Counted from the stretch's first letter, positions 17,975-27,510 are shown. The stretch: DNA of 64,000 nt from Izhakiella capsodis (GCF_900115045.1 NZ_FOVC01000003.1:124001-188000); one strand, 5' to 3'. Translations and numbers: made by a program. Notes: generated from the letters alone by a model not told the origin.

Positions 17975-19375
17975 ATGAGCAAAACCTTATACCAGAAGCT
18001 GTTTGATGCACATGTCGTCTACGAAGCACCCAACGAAACGCCACTGCTGTATATTGACCGTCACTTAGTCCATGAGGTCACTTCTCCGCAGGCATTTGAC
18101 GGCCTGCGTGCTCATGGACGCCCCGTGCGTCAGCCGGGAAAAACTTTCGCGACGATGGATCATAACGTCTCTACCCAGACGCGTGATATCAATGCCAGCG
18201 GCGAAATGGCGCGCATCCAGATGCAAGCGCTGATTAAAAACTGCAACGAGTTTGGCGTTCAACTCTACGATCTTAACCACCCGTATCAGGGCATCGTACA
18301 CGTTATCGGGCCGGAGCAAGGCATGACGTTGCCCGGCATGACTATTGTCTGCGGCGATTCTCACACCGCCACGCACGGTGCTTTCGGGGCGCTGGCATTT
18401 GGTATCGGCACTTCAGAAGTGGAACACGTGCTGGCAACCCAGACCCTGAAACAGGGCCGGGCGAAAACCATGAAGATCGAGGTTGAAGGAGAAGTCGCAC
18501 CGGGGATCACCGCCAAAGATATCGTACTGGCAATCATCGGTAAAACCGGCAGCGCCGGGGGAACCGGTTACGTGGTTGAATTCTGCGGATCGGCGATCGA
18601 AGCGCTGAGCATGGAAGGCCGCATGACGCTGTGCAACATGGCGATTGAGATGGGTGCTAAAGCGGGTCTGGTTGCGCCAGATGAAACCACTTTCGCCTAT
18701 CTGAAAGGCCGTCAGTTTGCACCGAAAGAGGAGCACTGGCAGCAGGCGGTTAAATACTGGCGTACCCTGAAGTCTGAACCAAACGCTAAATTTGACAGCG
18801 TTGTCACGCTTGATGCCGCTGAAATCGCCCCCCAGGTGACCTGGGGTACCAATCCGGGCCAGGTTATCGCCGTCGATCAGCAAATTCCCAATCCGGACAA
18901 CTTCGCCGATCCGGTTGAGCGCGCCTCTGCGGAAAAAGCATTGGCCTATATGGATCTGCAACCGGGAGTCCGCCTGACCGACGTGAAAATCGATAAAGTG
19001 TTTATCGGCTCCTGCACCAACTCACGTATTGAAGATCTGCGCGCCGCTGCTGAAATCGCAAAAGGACGCAGAGTAGCACCCGGCGTAATGGCGATGGTGG
19101 TTCCCGGCTCCGGCCCGGTTAAAGCCCAGGCGGAAGCCGAAGGGCTGGACAAAATCTTCCTTGAAGCCGGTTTCGAATGGCGCCTGCCGGGATGCTCAAT
19201 GTGCCTGGCGATGAATAATGACCGGCTGGCACCCGGCGAGCGCTGCGCGTCAACCAGCAATCGCAACTTTGAAGGCCGTCAGGGCCGTGGTGGCCGTACC
19301 CACCTGGTCAGCCCGGCGATGGCCGCTGCCGCCGCCGTTACCGGCCATTTTGCCGATATTCGTCAACTGAACTGA
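17975..19375 (+). CDS. leuC: Isopropylmalate isomerase large subunit
   Basis: Large subunit of 3-isopropylmalate dehydratase (aconitase family), holding the [4Fe-4S] cluster. ATG 17975, 4 nt after the leuB stop, gives 466 residues as in E. coli. The longer frame begins inside leuB and is not supported. Cluster cysteines are visible in GSCTNSRIEDLR and PGCSMCLAMN, and the CGDSHTATHGAFGA motif is intact. Confidence 0.97.
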   Translation: MSKTLYQKLFDAHVVYEAPNETPLLYIDRHLVHEVTSPQAFDGLRAHGRPVRQPGKTFATMDHNVSTQTRDINASGEMARIQMQALIKNCNEFGVQLYDLNHPYQGIVHVIGPEQGMTLPGMTIVCGDSHTATHGAFGALAFGIGTSEVEHVLATQTLKQGRAKTMKIEVEGEVAPGITAKDIVLAIIGKTGSAGGTGYVVEFCGSAIEALSMEGRMTLCNMAIEMGAKAGLVAPDETTFAYLKGRQFAPKEEHWQQAVKYWRTLKSEPNAKFDSVVTLDAAEIAPQVTWGTNPGQVIAVDQQIPNPDNFADPVERASAEKALAYMDLQPGVRLTDVKIDKVFIGSCTNSRIEDLRAAAEIAKGRRVAPGVMAMVVPGSGPVKAQAEAEGLDKIFLEAGFEWRLPGCSMCLAMNNDRLAPGERCASTSNRNFEGRQGRGGRTHLVSPAMAAAAAVTGHFADIRQLN

Positions 19376-19388
19376 GGAGGAGATAATC

Positions 19389-19994
19389 ATGGCGAGGAAA
19401 TTTATCCAGCATACGGGCATTGTTGCACCGCTGGATGCGGCAAACGTTGATACCGACGCGATTATCCCTAAGCAGTTTTTGCAAAAGGTAACGCGTACCG
19501 GCTTTGGCATTCATTTGTTTAACGACTGGCGCTATCTGGATGACGCCGGGGAGAAGCCGAATCCGCAGTTTGTACTCAACAAACCGGCATTCAAGGGCGC
19601 AAGCATTCTGCTGGCGCGGGAGAATTTCGGCTGCGGTTCATCGCGCGAACACGCCCCCTGGGCGCTGACGGACTTCGGTTTTCACGTGGTGATCGCCCCG
19701 AGCTTTGCCGATATTTTCTACGGCAACGCGTTTAATAATCAGCTGCTGCCGGTTATTCTGAGCGAACAGCAGGTTGACGAGTTATTCAGTCTGGTTCAAT
19801 CCCAGCCGGGCATTCAGTTCACTGTAGATCTGGAAAAGAAAGACGTCATTGCCGGAAACAAACATTACGCTTTTGATCTTGATAGCTTCCGCCGCCACTG
19901 CATGCTCAACGGTCTGGACAGCATTGGTCTGACGTTGCAACACGAAGAGGCGATTTCCCGCTACGAAGCAAATCAGCCCGCTTTTCTGCACTAA
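19389..19994 (+). CDS. leuD: Isopropylmalate isomerase small subunit
   Basis: Swivelling small subunit of isopropylmalate dehydratase, working with LeuC. The 201 residues equal E. coli LeuD. It carries the NVDTDAIIPKQFL and NFGCGSSREHAPWAL signatures. It begins 13 nt after leuC with GAGGAG as ribosome-binding site, and is the last gene of the leucine operon. Confidence 0.98.
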   Translation: MARKFIQHTGIVAPLDAANVDTDAIIPKQFLQKVTRTGFGIHLFNDWRYLDDAGEKPNPQFVLNKPAFKGASILLARENFGCGSSREHAPWALTDFGFHVVIAPSFADIFYGNAFNNQLLPVILSEQQVDELFSLVQSQPGIQFTVDLEKKDVIAGNKHYAFDLDSFRRHCMLNGLDSIGLTLQHEEAISRYEANQPAFLH

Positions 19995-20077
19995 TCCCAT
20001 CCGCGCCCGTCGTGACGGCGGGCCGCGCTCTTTTGGCGGTTATTCCGATGCCAACCCCAGCGGGTTCATTCAGCCAT

Positions 20078-20111
20078 AAAAAATTCCAGCGCAGACCGTC
20101 GCCCACGCTGG
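20078..20111 (-). terminator. Terminator-like hairpin on the minus strand before the sgrR remnant
   Basis: Reading minus, CCAGCG and CGCTGG pair across a 14-nt loop and are followed by AATTTTTTA. No minus-strand gene is present to use it. In E. coli the region between leuD and sgrR carries setA and the small RNA SgrS, transcribed opposite to sgrR and ending in a CCAGC-type hairpin with a U run. This could be a relic of that terminator, but the evidence is position and general shape only. Confidence 0.35.
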
Positions 20112-20154
20112 TCGGGAAATACCCCTTTCAGTTAACGAGTGTCAGGGCGCAACG

Positions 20155-20748
20155 GTGACCACGCGCTTCAATCCCATCGCTATCCTGAGTCAGAGCGGCA
20201 TAAACTATCAACGCTTTTGGTCACCCGCTTATAGTCTGCTGCCACGCTGGCATCACCGACGACAGCTAACCCCTCAAGAGAAGCCCGACGGCATGACCAT
20301 GCTCACCCTCACCTGGTATCACGATCAGACCGAACATCAGGCGATTGCCGACCAGCTCGCCTCCTTACTGGCTGCCTAAGGTATCACCCTGGTGACCCGC
20401 CAGGTTGAGTATGCCCGCGGGTATTATGGCGAAACAGAGAGCGATCTCTGGCTCGGCAGTATAAACTTCACCCCGCCGTTGGAATATTCTCTATTCAGTA
20501 TGCTCTACGACATTCCACTACTGCGGCACTGCATTGATCTTCCTTGGGAAGAGGACCCTCAGCGCTGGCGCCAACGGCAGCTCCCTATGGCGGAATGGTG
20601 CCAGCAGCTTATTGAACAGGGATACTTGCATCCTCTTTTTCATCACTGGCTTTTGCTGCACGATCAACGCAGCATGCGCGGTGTGAGCATGAACTCACTC
20701 GGCTGGTTTGATTTTAAATCCGCCTGGTTTGCACCACCGCAGCCATAA
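20155..20748 (+). pseudogene. sgrR: Decayed sgrR (C-terminal remnant with in-frame stop)
   Basis: About 198 codons align with the last third of SgrR, the transcriptional activator of the glucose-phosphate stress RNA SgrS. Recognisable stretches are SLLPRWHHRR, LTLTWYHDQTEH, LPLRH-type segments and the near-identical end NSLGWFDFKSAWFAPP. A TAA codon at 20377-20379 interrupts the frame between LLAA and GITLV. The first ~350 residues of the 551-residue family protein, including the DNA-binding domain, are absent: upstream sequence goes straight to leuD. The remnant lies just before the thiB riboswitch, as intact sgrR does in E. coli. Confidence 0.9.
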
Positions 20749-20788
20749 AGCTTTCGCCCTGACACAGGAACTATTACAATCAGGCGTT

Positions 20789-20890
20789 CTCAACGGGGTG
20801 CCAGGAGATAAACTTGCCGCAGCAAGTTTAAAACCAGGCTGAGAGAAAACCCGTCGAACCTGATCCGGTCAATACCGGCGTAGGGATTTG
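20789..20890 (+). promoter_or_regulatory. TPP riboswitch (THI box) of thiBPQ
   Basis: The conserved THI-box blocks appear in order: GGGGTGCC near 20795, GGCTGAGAG near 20837, ACCTGATC near 20858 and the 3' block ending TAGGGAT at 20881. An extra perfect 8-bp stem with a CGCA loop (20810-20829) forms the variable P3a arm. TPP binding would be expected to lower expression of the thiamine transporter. The GTG start of thiB follows about 60 nt later. Confidence 0.93.
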
Positions 20891-20950
20891 AGACTATGGC
20901 TATCCCCTCAAATCCTTTGCGATCTCTTACATCAAGCCCTGGAGCGCAAA

Positions 20951-21937
20951 GTGTTAAAATATATTCTTCCTGCTGCAATTCTCTTTTCTGCCCCGGCACT
21001 CGCTGATAAACCAGTTTTAACGGTTTATACCTACAGCGCTTTTTCAGCTGACTGGGGGCCGGGACCGGCGGTTAAAAAAGCCTTTGATAAACAGTGCGAT
21101 TGTCGTTTGAAGTATGTCACGCTGGATGACGGTGTTTCGCTATTGAACCGCCTGCGTATGGAAGGAAAAAACAGCAAAGCTGACGTCGTTGTCGGTCTGG
21201 ACAACAATCTGCTGGCCGAAGCGGAGAAAACCGGTCTTTTTGCACCATCCAACGTCGATACCCAGCAGCTGAACGTACCCGGTGGCTGGCATAACCGCAC
21301 CTTTGTCCCTTTCGATTACGGTTATTTTGCCTTCGTGTACAATAAAAACACCCTGCCTGACCCACCGAAAAGTCTGAAAGCGCTGGTTGAAGGCAAAGCA
21401 CCGATTAAAGTGGTATACGAAGATCCACGTACCAGTACCCCAGGATTGGGACTGCTGCTATGGATGCAAAAAGTATTTGGCGATCAAACCCCCCAGGCAT
21501 GGCAACAGCTGGCGAAAAAAACCGTAACCGTCACCAAAGGCTGGAGTGAAGCCTATGGTATGTTTCTTAAAGGGGAGGCAGATATGGTACTCAGCTACAC
21601 CACCTCACCCGCGTATCACCTGATAGAAGAGAAGAAAAATAATTATGCGGCGGCCAGTTTCAGCGAAGGGCAATATCTGCAAGTGGAAGTCGCCGCGCAG
21701 CTTAAATCGAGCAAACATCCGCAACTGGCACAGAAATTTATGCACTTCATCGTCTCCGATGCTTTTCAGAAAACCATCCCAACCGGTAACTGGATGTATC
21801 CGGTCGGCAACGTGCCATTGCCGGCGGGCTTTGCCACGCTGATTAAACCGGTCGCCACGCTACAATACAGCCCCCAGCAGGTAGCCAGCCAACGTGCAAA
21901 ATGGATTTCCGCATGGCAACGCGCCGTCAGCCGCTGA
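20951..21937 (+). CDS. thiB: Thiamine-binding periplasmic protein
   Basis: Periplasmic substrate-binding protein for thiamine, TMP and TPP. GTG 20951 is preferred: it has GGAG 8 nt upstream, gives a normal signal peptide (basic start, hydrophobic core, SAPALA-DKP cleavage region) and 328 residues (E. coli 327). The longer frame would start in the riboswitch. Conserved blocks include TVYTYSAFSADWGPG, VPFDYGYFAFVY and PTGNWMYPV. Its 3' end overlaps thiP by 25 nt. Confidence 0.96.
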   Translation: MLKYILPAAILFSAPALADKPVLTVYTYSAFSADWGPGPAVKKAFDKQCDCRLKYVTLDDGVSLLNRLRMEGKNSKADVVVGLDNNLLAEAEKTGLFAPSNVDTQQLNVPGGWHNRTFVPFDYGYFAFVYNKNTLPDPPKSLKALVEGKAPIKVVYEDPRTSTPGLGLLLWMQKVFGDQTPQAWQQLAKKTVTVTKGWSEAYGMFLKGEADMVLSYTTSPAYHLIEEKKNNYAAASFSEGQYLQVEVAAQLKSSKHPQLAQKFMHFIVSDAFQKTIPTGNWMYPVGNVPLPAGFATLIKPVATLQYSPQQVASQRAKWISAWQRAVSR

Positions 21938-23523
21938 TTATCGCCAGGCTTGTCCCTGGCATGCTGGCCGCTCTGCTGCTGGTCTCCACAGCGGCAACGG
22001 CATTTGGCGCGCTTTGGTGGCAAAGCCCGCCGGGTGCATTCTCCGCCCTCTGGCGGGATAGCTACCTGTGGCACGTGGTGCGTTTTTCTTTCTTTCAGGC
22101 TTTACTCTCTGCCCTGCTGTCAATACTACCGGCTATCCCATTAGCCAGAGCGTTATATCAACGCCGCTTTCCCGGCAGGGAGAAGCTATTGCGCCTGTGT
22201 GCCATGACGCTGGTATTGCCGTCGCTGATAGCCGTATTTGGCATTCTGAGCATCTATGGTCGCGAAGGCTGGTTGGCGCAGATAGCCAACGCACTTGGCG
22301 TGGAGTGGCGCTTTAGCCCATACGGTCTGCAAGGCATTTTACTGGCGCACGTATTTTTCAACCTGCCGTTAGCCGCACGCTTGTTACTACAGACGCTGGA
22401 GCAAATTCCCGGCGAGCAGCGCCAGCTGGCTGCACAGCTTGGCCTACGTGGGATGAACCATTTTCGCCTGGTTGAATGGCCCTGGCTGCGTCGACAAGTT
22501 TTGCCCGTTGGCGCACTGATATTTATGCTTTGTTTCGCCAGCTTTGCCACGGTAATGATGCTGGGGGGCGGGCCGAAAACCACGACCCTGGAGCTGGCTA
22601 TTTATCAGGCGCTTAATTACGACTACAATCCGGGTCGCGCCGCGCTGCTGGGATTATTGCAGCTGTTATTTTGCCTCGGCTTAGTGCTGCTCAGCCAGCG
22701 CCTGAGCAGAGCGCTCCCCGTTGGCGAAAGCAACGGACAGGGATGGCGCAACCCCGAAGACAGCCTGTGGCAGCGCATTCGTGACGGTGTGATTATTCTT
22801 TTGACACTGCTGCTATTGCTGCCACCGCTGATAGCGGTGATCACCAGTGGCCTGCACCGTGGCTTTAGCACAGTATTACAGCAACCCGCACTGTGGGACG
22901 CGGCGTTCACCTCGCTGCGCATTGCCGCGGGCGCGGGCCTGGTCAGCGTCATTCTGGCTATGATGCTACTGTGGAGCAGCCGCGAACTGCGGATGCGACA
23001 GCACCCACTGCCCGGCCAGATGCTGGAGTTAAGCGGTATGCTTATCCTTGCCATGCCGGGTATTGTACTGGCAGCGGGTGCTTTTTTACTGCTTAACGCC
23101 ACTGTCGGTCTGCCGCAGTCTGCCGCCAGCCTGGTGATGTTTACCAATGCGCTGGCGGCGCTGCCCTATGCCATGAAGGTACTGGAGCACCCGATGCGGG
23201 ATCTGGCCTGGCGCTATGACCGCCTTTGCTTGTCGCTGAACATTTCTGGGCTGAACCGACTGCGGTTAATCGAACTCCGTGCCTTACGCCGCCCCTTATC
23301 GCAGGCAATGGCGTTTGCCTGCGTCATGTCGATCGGCGATTTTGGTATCGTCGCTCTGTTTGGAAACGATAATTTCCGCACCCTGCCTTTCTACCTTTAT
23401 CAGCAGATGGGTTCCTATCGTAGCAATGATGCGGCGGTCACCGCGCTGATTCTGCTGGCGATGTGCTTTTTACTGTTTACCCTGATTGAAAAACTGCCGG
23501 AACGCCATGTTAACCCTGACTGA
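21913..23523 (+). CDS. thiP: Thiamine ABC transporter permease
   Basis: Inner-membrane permease of the ThiBPQ importer, composed of two fused binding-protein-dependent permease halves with about twelve hydrophobic segments. ATG 21913 gives 536 residues and the start MATRRQPLI, both as in E. coli. Each half carries an EAA-type loop contacting ThiQ, for example EQIPGEQRQLAAQLG near residue 168. Overlaps with thiB and thiQ show one operon. Confidence 0.96.
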   Translation: MATRRQPLIIARLVPGMLAALLLVSTAATAFGALWWQSPPGAFSALWRDSYLWHVVRFSFFQALLSALLSILPAIPLARALYQRRFPGREKLLRLCAMTLVLPSLIAVFGILSIYGREGWLAQIANALGVEWRFSPYGLQGILLAHVFFNLPLAARLLLQTLEQIPGEQRQLAAQLGLRGMNHFRLVEWPWLRRQVLPVGALIFMLCFASFATVMMLGGGPKTTTLELAIYQALNYDYNPGRAALLGLLQLLFCLGLVLLSQRLSRALPVGESNGQGWRNPEDSLWQRIRDGVIILLTLLLLLPPLIAVITSGLHRGFSTVLQQPALWDAAFTSLRIAAGAGLVSVILAMMLLWSSRELRMRQHPLPGQMLELSGMLILAMPGIVLAAGAFLLLNATVGLPQSAASLVMFTNALAALPYAMKVLEHPMRDLAWRYDRLCLSLNISGLNRLRLIELRALRRPLSQAMAFACVMSIGDFGIVALFGNDNFRTLPFYLYQQMGSYRSNDAAVTALILLAMCFLLFTLIEKLPERHVNPD

Positions 23524-24208
23524 CCTGACCTATCTGTACAACCCTTTGTTAATGAACTTCAGCTTCCATCTGACGCCAGGTGAGCGGGTGGCGATTTTCG
23601 GCCCGAGTGGCGCAGGTAAAAGCACCCTGCTGTCATTAATCGCCGGATTCCTGACCGCTCGCAGCGGTCAATTACTGCTCAACGGTCAGTCACACACCAA
23701 CAGCACGCCCGCGCAACGCCCTGTATCAATGCTGTTTCAGGAGCACAATCTTTTTCCTCATCTTAGCGTGGCTGAAAATATTGGCCTCGGAATCCATCCT
23801 GGTCTTAAGCTGACCTGCGCTCAGAAGCAAAGGTTAAGCGATATCGCCGGGCAGACGGGGATAGAAGATTTGCTGCACCGACTACCGGCAGAGCTATCCG
23901 GTGGGCAACGACAACGTACCGCACTGGCTCGCTGCCTGGTGCGCCAGCAGCCGATCCTGCTACTGGATGAGCCGTTTTCAGCGCTGGACCCCGCACTGCG
24001 ACAGGAGATGTTACAGCTGGTACAACGCGTTTGCGATGATCGAGGGATAACGCTACTTATGGTTTCACATAATATTGATGATGCACTGCGCATTACAACA
24101 CGCTCGTTGCTGATCGTTGACGGGCAAATTGCCTGGGATGGCCCCAGCAGCGAGCTAAAGCGCCCAGACAGCGTTGCCTCACGCATTCTGGGTATCAACT
24201 GCCCATAA
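23507..24208 (+). CDS. thiQ: Thiamine ABC transporter ATPase
   Basis: Cytoplasmic ATPase energising thiamine uptake. ATG 23507 gives 233 residues (E. coli 232), beginning MLTLTDL. Walker A GPSGAGKST lies near residue 32, the ABC signature LSGGQRQR near 130, Walker B ILLLDEP follows, then the switch histidine in MVSHN. It overlaps the end of thiP by 17 nt and converges on yabI, overlapping its 3' end by 14 nt. Confidence 0.97.
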   Translation: MLTLTDLTYLYNPLLMNFSFHLTPGERVAIFGPSGAGKSTLLSLIAGFLTARSGQLLLNGQSHTNSTPAQRPVSMLFQEHNLFPHLSVAENIGLGIHPGLKLTCAQKQRLSDIAGQTGIEDLLHRLPAELSGGQRQRTALARCLVRQQPILLLDEPFSALDPALRQEMLQLVQRVCDDRGITLLMVSHNIDDALRITTRSLLIVDGQIAWDGPSSELKRPDSVASRILGINCP

Positions 24209-24962
24209 AAACCTGCGCCAGCAGATGCAAAAACGTTGGCGTAAGTGGATGAAAAGCACCGGCAACCACTGACAGCGCCGCAATCAGCAGCACCAGCGGT
24301 GCCAGCCAGCGCAAGCGTGACGGCGGTAGCCTGACGCTGGCCCAATCCTGTTGTTTTTCACCGCGCAGCCAGCGCCAGCATAGCCAGACCGCCAGCCAGA
24401 CCAACAGCGCCACCAATAGCAGCAGCCACTTAAACGCATGACTTCCAACATCCTGTGGGATATCAATTGCCACGCCGGCCAAAATCCCCGGCATAAAATA
24501 GAGTGGTGGCCAGAGTAAGCAGGCGATCAGGTTAGGCAAAGCAAACTTAGCCGCCGGTAACTCAAGCATGCCAGCCACCAGCGGAATAACAGCCCGGGTC
24601 GGCCCCACGAAGCGCCCAACAATAATGGTAAACATGCTGTGCTGGTGTAGCGCCTGCTCGGCTTTATCCATCAAAGGCCGATAACGCTGAATAAGCGACC
24701 AGCGGTGCAACGGCCCTTTAAAACGCTGACCAATCAGATAGGAAACCCAGTCACCGGCCATACAGGCGAGCGTTGCCACCAGCCAGGCGGGGTATAGTGC
24801 AATTTTATCACTGCCGATCAACGCACCAAAAGAAGCCATCAGTACCGTACCCGGCATTAACAGCCCCAGCAGTGCCAGCGACTCAAAAAAAACCACCAGC
24901 GCAATAGCAAACAGCGCCCAGCCCGCAGACTGTGTAATAAGATGTTCCAGCCAGGCTTCCAT
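24195..24962 (-). CDS. yabI: DedA-family membrane protein YabI
   Basis: DedA/SNARE-associated family inner-membrane protein of 255 residues (E. coli YabI 254). Family members help envelope homeostasis and have been linked to lipid scrambling; the precise role of YabI is unclear. Conserved motifs are ESLALLGLLMPGTVLM and GRFVGPTRAVIPLVAGM, with five or six hydrophobic segments. Transcribed away from polB. In E. coli the araC-araBAD block separates yabI from polB; here they are neighbours. Confidence 0.93.
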   Translation of the reverse strand: MEAWLEHLITQSAGWALFAIALVVFFESLALLGLLMPGTVLMASFGALIGSDKIALYPAWLVATLACMAGDWVSYLIGQRFKGPLHRWSLIQRYRPLMDKAEQALHQHSMFTIIVGRFVGPTRAVIPLVAGMLELPAAKFALPNLIACLLWPPLYFMPGILAGVAIDIPQDVGSHAFKWLLLLVALLVWLAVWLCWRWLRGEKQQDWASVRLPPSRLRWLAPLVLLIAALSVVAGAFHPLTPTFLHLLAQVFMGS

Positions 24963-25099
24963 TCAATACCACTCTGAAAAATGAGGAACTAATTGTCATG
25001 GCTGCCGCCCCAGGCGTCAAGCCAACAAATTATCTGATAGCCTTACGAACGAAATCTTCAGCATCTTTAGCCGACCCAATTTGTAATATGTCAAAAATA

Positions 25100-25115
25100 C
25101 TGTATAAATAAACAG
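25100..25115. promoter_or_regulatory. LexA box before polB
   Basis: CTGTATAAATAAACAG fits the LexA consensus CTG-N10-CAG with an AT-rich centre and lies 35 nt before the polB start. E. coli polB is a known SOS gene with a very similar box (CTGTATAAAACCACAG). Confidence 0.9.
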
Positions 25116-25149
25116 ATTATACAGATGAAAGTTCTCAACGGTTTTTCTG

Positions 25150-27510
25150 ATGACGCAACCTTTCGCAGGATTTGTCCTCACCCGCCACTGGCGTGATACA
25201 CCGGCGGGAACTCAGGTAACGTTGTGGCTGGCCACAGACCACGGCCCACAGCAGCTGGTGCTACCTGCACAGGAGTCGGTCGCCTTTATTCCCGCAGATC
25301 AACAGGGGCGTGCACGCGAGCTGCTGCAGAATGAGTCGCATTTTCGCCTTGTCCATCTCGAATTAAACGATTTCCATCAGCGTCCGGTGGTCGGGCTTTA
25401 CTGCCATCAGTATCGCCAGTTGCTGAAACTGGAAAAACGGTTGAGGGAGGGAGGCATCACCGTATACGAGTCAGATATCCGACCACCCGACCGATATCTG
25501 ATGGAGCGATTTATTACCGCCCCCGTCTGGGTTAGCGCTCAACGCCAGCAAGGCCACTATGTTGACGTACGCCTTAAAGCAAATGAGGACTATCGCCCGC
25601 AGCTGAAATGGGTATCGCTCGATATCGAAACCAGTCGCCATGGCGAGCTTTACTGTATCGGACTGGAAGGCTGCGGGCAACGCGATGTGCTGATGCTTGG
25701 CCCGGAGAACGGTAATGCCGCCGACAGTGGCGTCAATCTGGTTTATTTTACCAGCCGTCCGGCGCTACTGGCAGCGCTTAATGACTGGTTTGTCCGCCAT
25801 GATCCCGATGTCATTATCGGCTGGAATCTGATCCAGTTTGATCTCAAAGTTCTACAAAAGCAGGCTGAGCGCTATGGGGTTGCACTACTTTTAGGCCGTG
25901 GCAGGCAGCCGCTGGACTGGCGGGAACACGGTTTCAAACCCGGCGTATTCTTCGCCCAGGCTGCCGGGCGGCTGATCATTGACGGCATCGAAGGGCTAAG
26001 GTCGGCCTTCTGGAATTTCGAATCGTTCAGCCTTGAAAGTGTTGCTCAGGCATTGCTGGGAGAGGGTAAAGCAATCGATAATCCCTGGCAGCGCATGGAG
26101 GAGATAGATCGCCGATTTGCGCAAGATAAACCCGCCCTGGCGCGCTACAACCTGAAAGACTGCGAGCTGGTTACGCGCATTTTTCAGCATACCCAACTGA
26201 TGCCTTTTTTACTGGAGCGGGCCAGCGTTAACGGCCTTCCTGCCGATCGCCACGGTGGCTCCGTTGCCGCCTTCAGCCATCTTTATTTGCCGCGAATGCA
26301 CCGTATGGGCTTTGTGGCTCCAAATTTGGGCGAGGTGGCGCCGGAGGCCAGTCCCGGCGGCTACGTAATGGATTCACGTCCAGGATTGTATGATTCGGTG
26401 CTGGTACTGGATTATAAAAGCCTTTACCCCTCAATTATCCGCACTTTTCTTATCGATCCCGTCGGGCTGAGCGACGGTCTGGCGCACCCGGATGACGCCC
26501 ACTCGGTACCCGGTTTTCGCGGTGCGCGCTTCTCCCGGCAGCATCATTGCCTGCCGGCGATCGTCAACCAGATTTGGCAGGGGCGGGAACGGGCGAAAAA
26601 ACAGGGTAATAAACCGCTGTCGCAGGCGCTGAAAATTATCATGAACGCCTTTTATGGCGTGCTGGGTACCAGCGCCTGTCGTTTTTTTGATCCGCGCCTT
26701 GCCTCATCAATTACGCTACGCAGCCACGAAATTATGCAGCAGACGCGTCGTCTGATAGAGGATCAGGGCTTTGACGTCATTTATGGCGACACCGATTCCA
26801 CCTTCGTCTGGCTAAAATCAGCCCACAGTGAAGCCGATGCCGACGCTATCGGCCAGCAGCTGATTAATACAGTTAACCTGTGGTGGCAGCAACATCTGCG
26901 TCAGACGCTGAACCTTACCAGCGCGCTTGAACTGGAATATGAAACCCATTTTTGCCGTTTCCTGATGCCGACCATTCGCGGTGCCGAACAAGGTAGCAAG
27001 AAACGCTATGCGGGTCTGATCCGCCACGACGGCGAGGAGCGCATGGTGTTCAAGGGTCTTGAGAGCGTACGCACCGACTGGACACCGCTGGCACAACAGT
27101 TTCAGCAGGGGCTTTATCGGCGTATTTTTCGCGGCGAGCCCTGGCAGGACTATGTGCGGGAAACGGTGGAAGATCTGCTGGCCGGAAAGCTTGACGATCG
27201 GCTGGTTTACAGTAAACGACTACGCCGCCCCCTCAAGGATTATCAACGCAATGTTCCGCCACATGTTCGCGCCGCCCGCATTGCCGATGAACAGAATCAA
27301 CGACTTGGACGGCCACTACGCTATCAAAACGGCGGACGCATTCGCTACCTGATGTGCACCAGCGGCCCGGAGCCACTGGAGGTCCGTACCACAGCGCTTG
27401 ATTACGAGCATTATTTATCCCGCCAGTTGCAGCCGGTCGCTGACGGCATACTGCCATTTCTGCATGAGGACTTTGCCACCATGATTACGGGGCAGTCGGG
27501 GCTTTTTTGA
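25150..27510 (+). CDS. polB: DNA polymerase II
   Basis: Family B DNA polymerase with 3'-5' proofreading, induced in the SOS response and used in replication restart and some translesion synthesis. The 786 residues compare with 783 in E. coli. The exonuclease domain shows DIETSRHGELY near residue 157. The polymerase domain has DYKSLYPSIIRT, KIIMNAFYGVLG and the catalytic YGDTDST near residue 548, then KKRYAG. The C-terminus carries the expected clamp-binding end GQSGLF. Start ATG 25150 follows the LexA box. Confidence 0.97.
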   Translation: MTQPFAGFVLTRHWRDTPAGTQVTLWLATDHGPQQLVLPAQESVAFIPADQQGRARELLQNESHFRLVHLELNDFHQRPVVGLYCHQYRQLLKLEKRLREGGITVYESDIRPPDRYLMERFITAPVWVSAQRQQGHYVDVRLKANEDYRPQLKWVSLDIETSRHGELYCIGLEGCGQRDVLMLGPENGNAADSGVNLVYFTSRPALLAALNDWFVRHDPDVIIGWNLIQFDLKVLQKQAERYGVALLLGRGRQPLDWREHGFKPGVFFAQAAGRLIIDGIEGLRSAFWNFESFSLESVAQALLGEGKAIDNPWQRMEEIDRRFAQDKPALARYNLKDCELVTRIFQHTQLMPFLLERASVNGLPADRHGGSVAAFSHLYLPRMHRMGFVAPNLGEVAPEASPGGYVMDSRPGLYDSVLVLDYKSLYPSIIRTFLIDPVGLSDGLAHPDDAHSVPGFRGARFSRQHHCLPAIVNQIWQGRERAKKQGNKPLSQALKIIMNAFYGVLGTSACRFFDPRLASSITLRSHEIMQQTRRLIEDQGFDVIYGDTDSTFVWLKSAHSEADADAIGQQLINTVNLWWQQHLRQTLNLTSALELEYETHFCRFLMPTIRGAEQGSKKRYAGLIRHDGEERMVFKGLESVRTDWTPLAQQFQQGLYRRIFRGEPWQDYVRETVEDLLAGKLDDRLVYSKRLRRPLKDYQRNVPPHVRAARIADEQNQRLGRPLRYQNGGRIRYLMCTSGPEPLEVRTTALDYEHYLSRQLQPVADGILPFLHEDFATMITGQSGLF

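Noticed and set aside
18413..18961. 182-codon minus-strand frame opposite leuC
   Set aside because: Shadow of the conserved leuC reading frame with no family features.
23821..24345. 174-codon minus-strand frame across the thiQ-yabI junction
   Set aside because: Serine- and cysteine-rich shadow of thiQ that also overlaps yabI in another frame; both real genes are clear.
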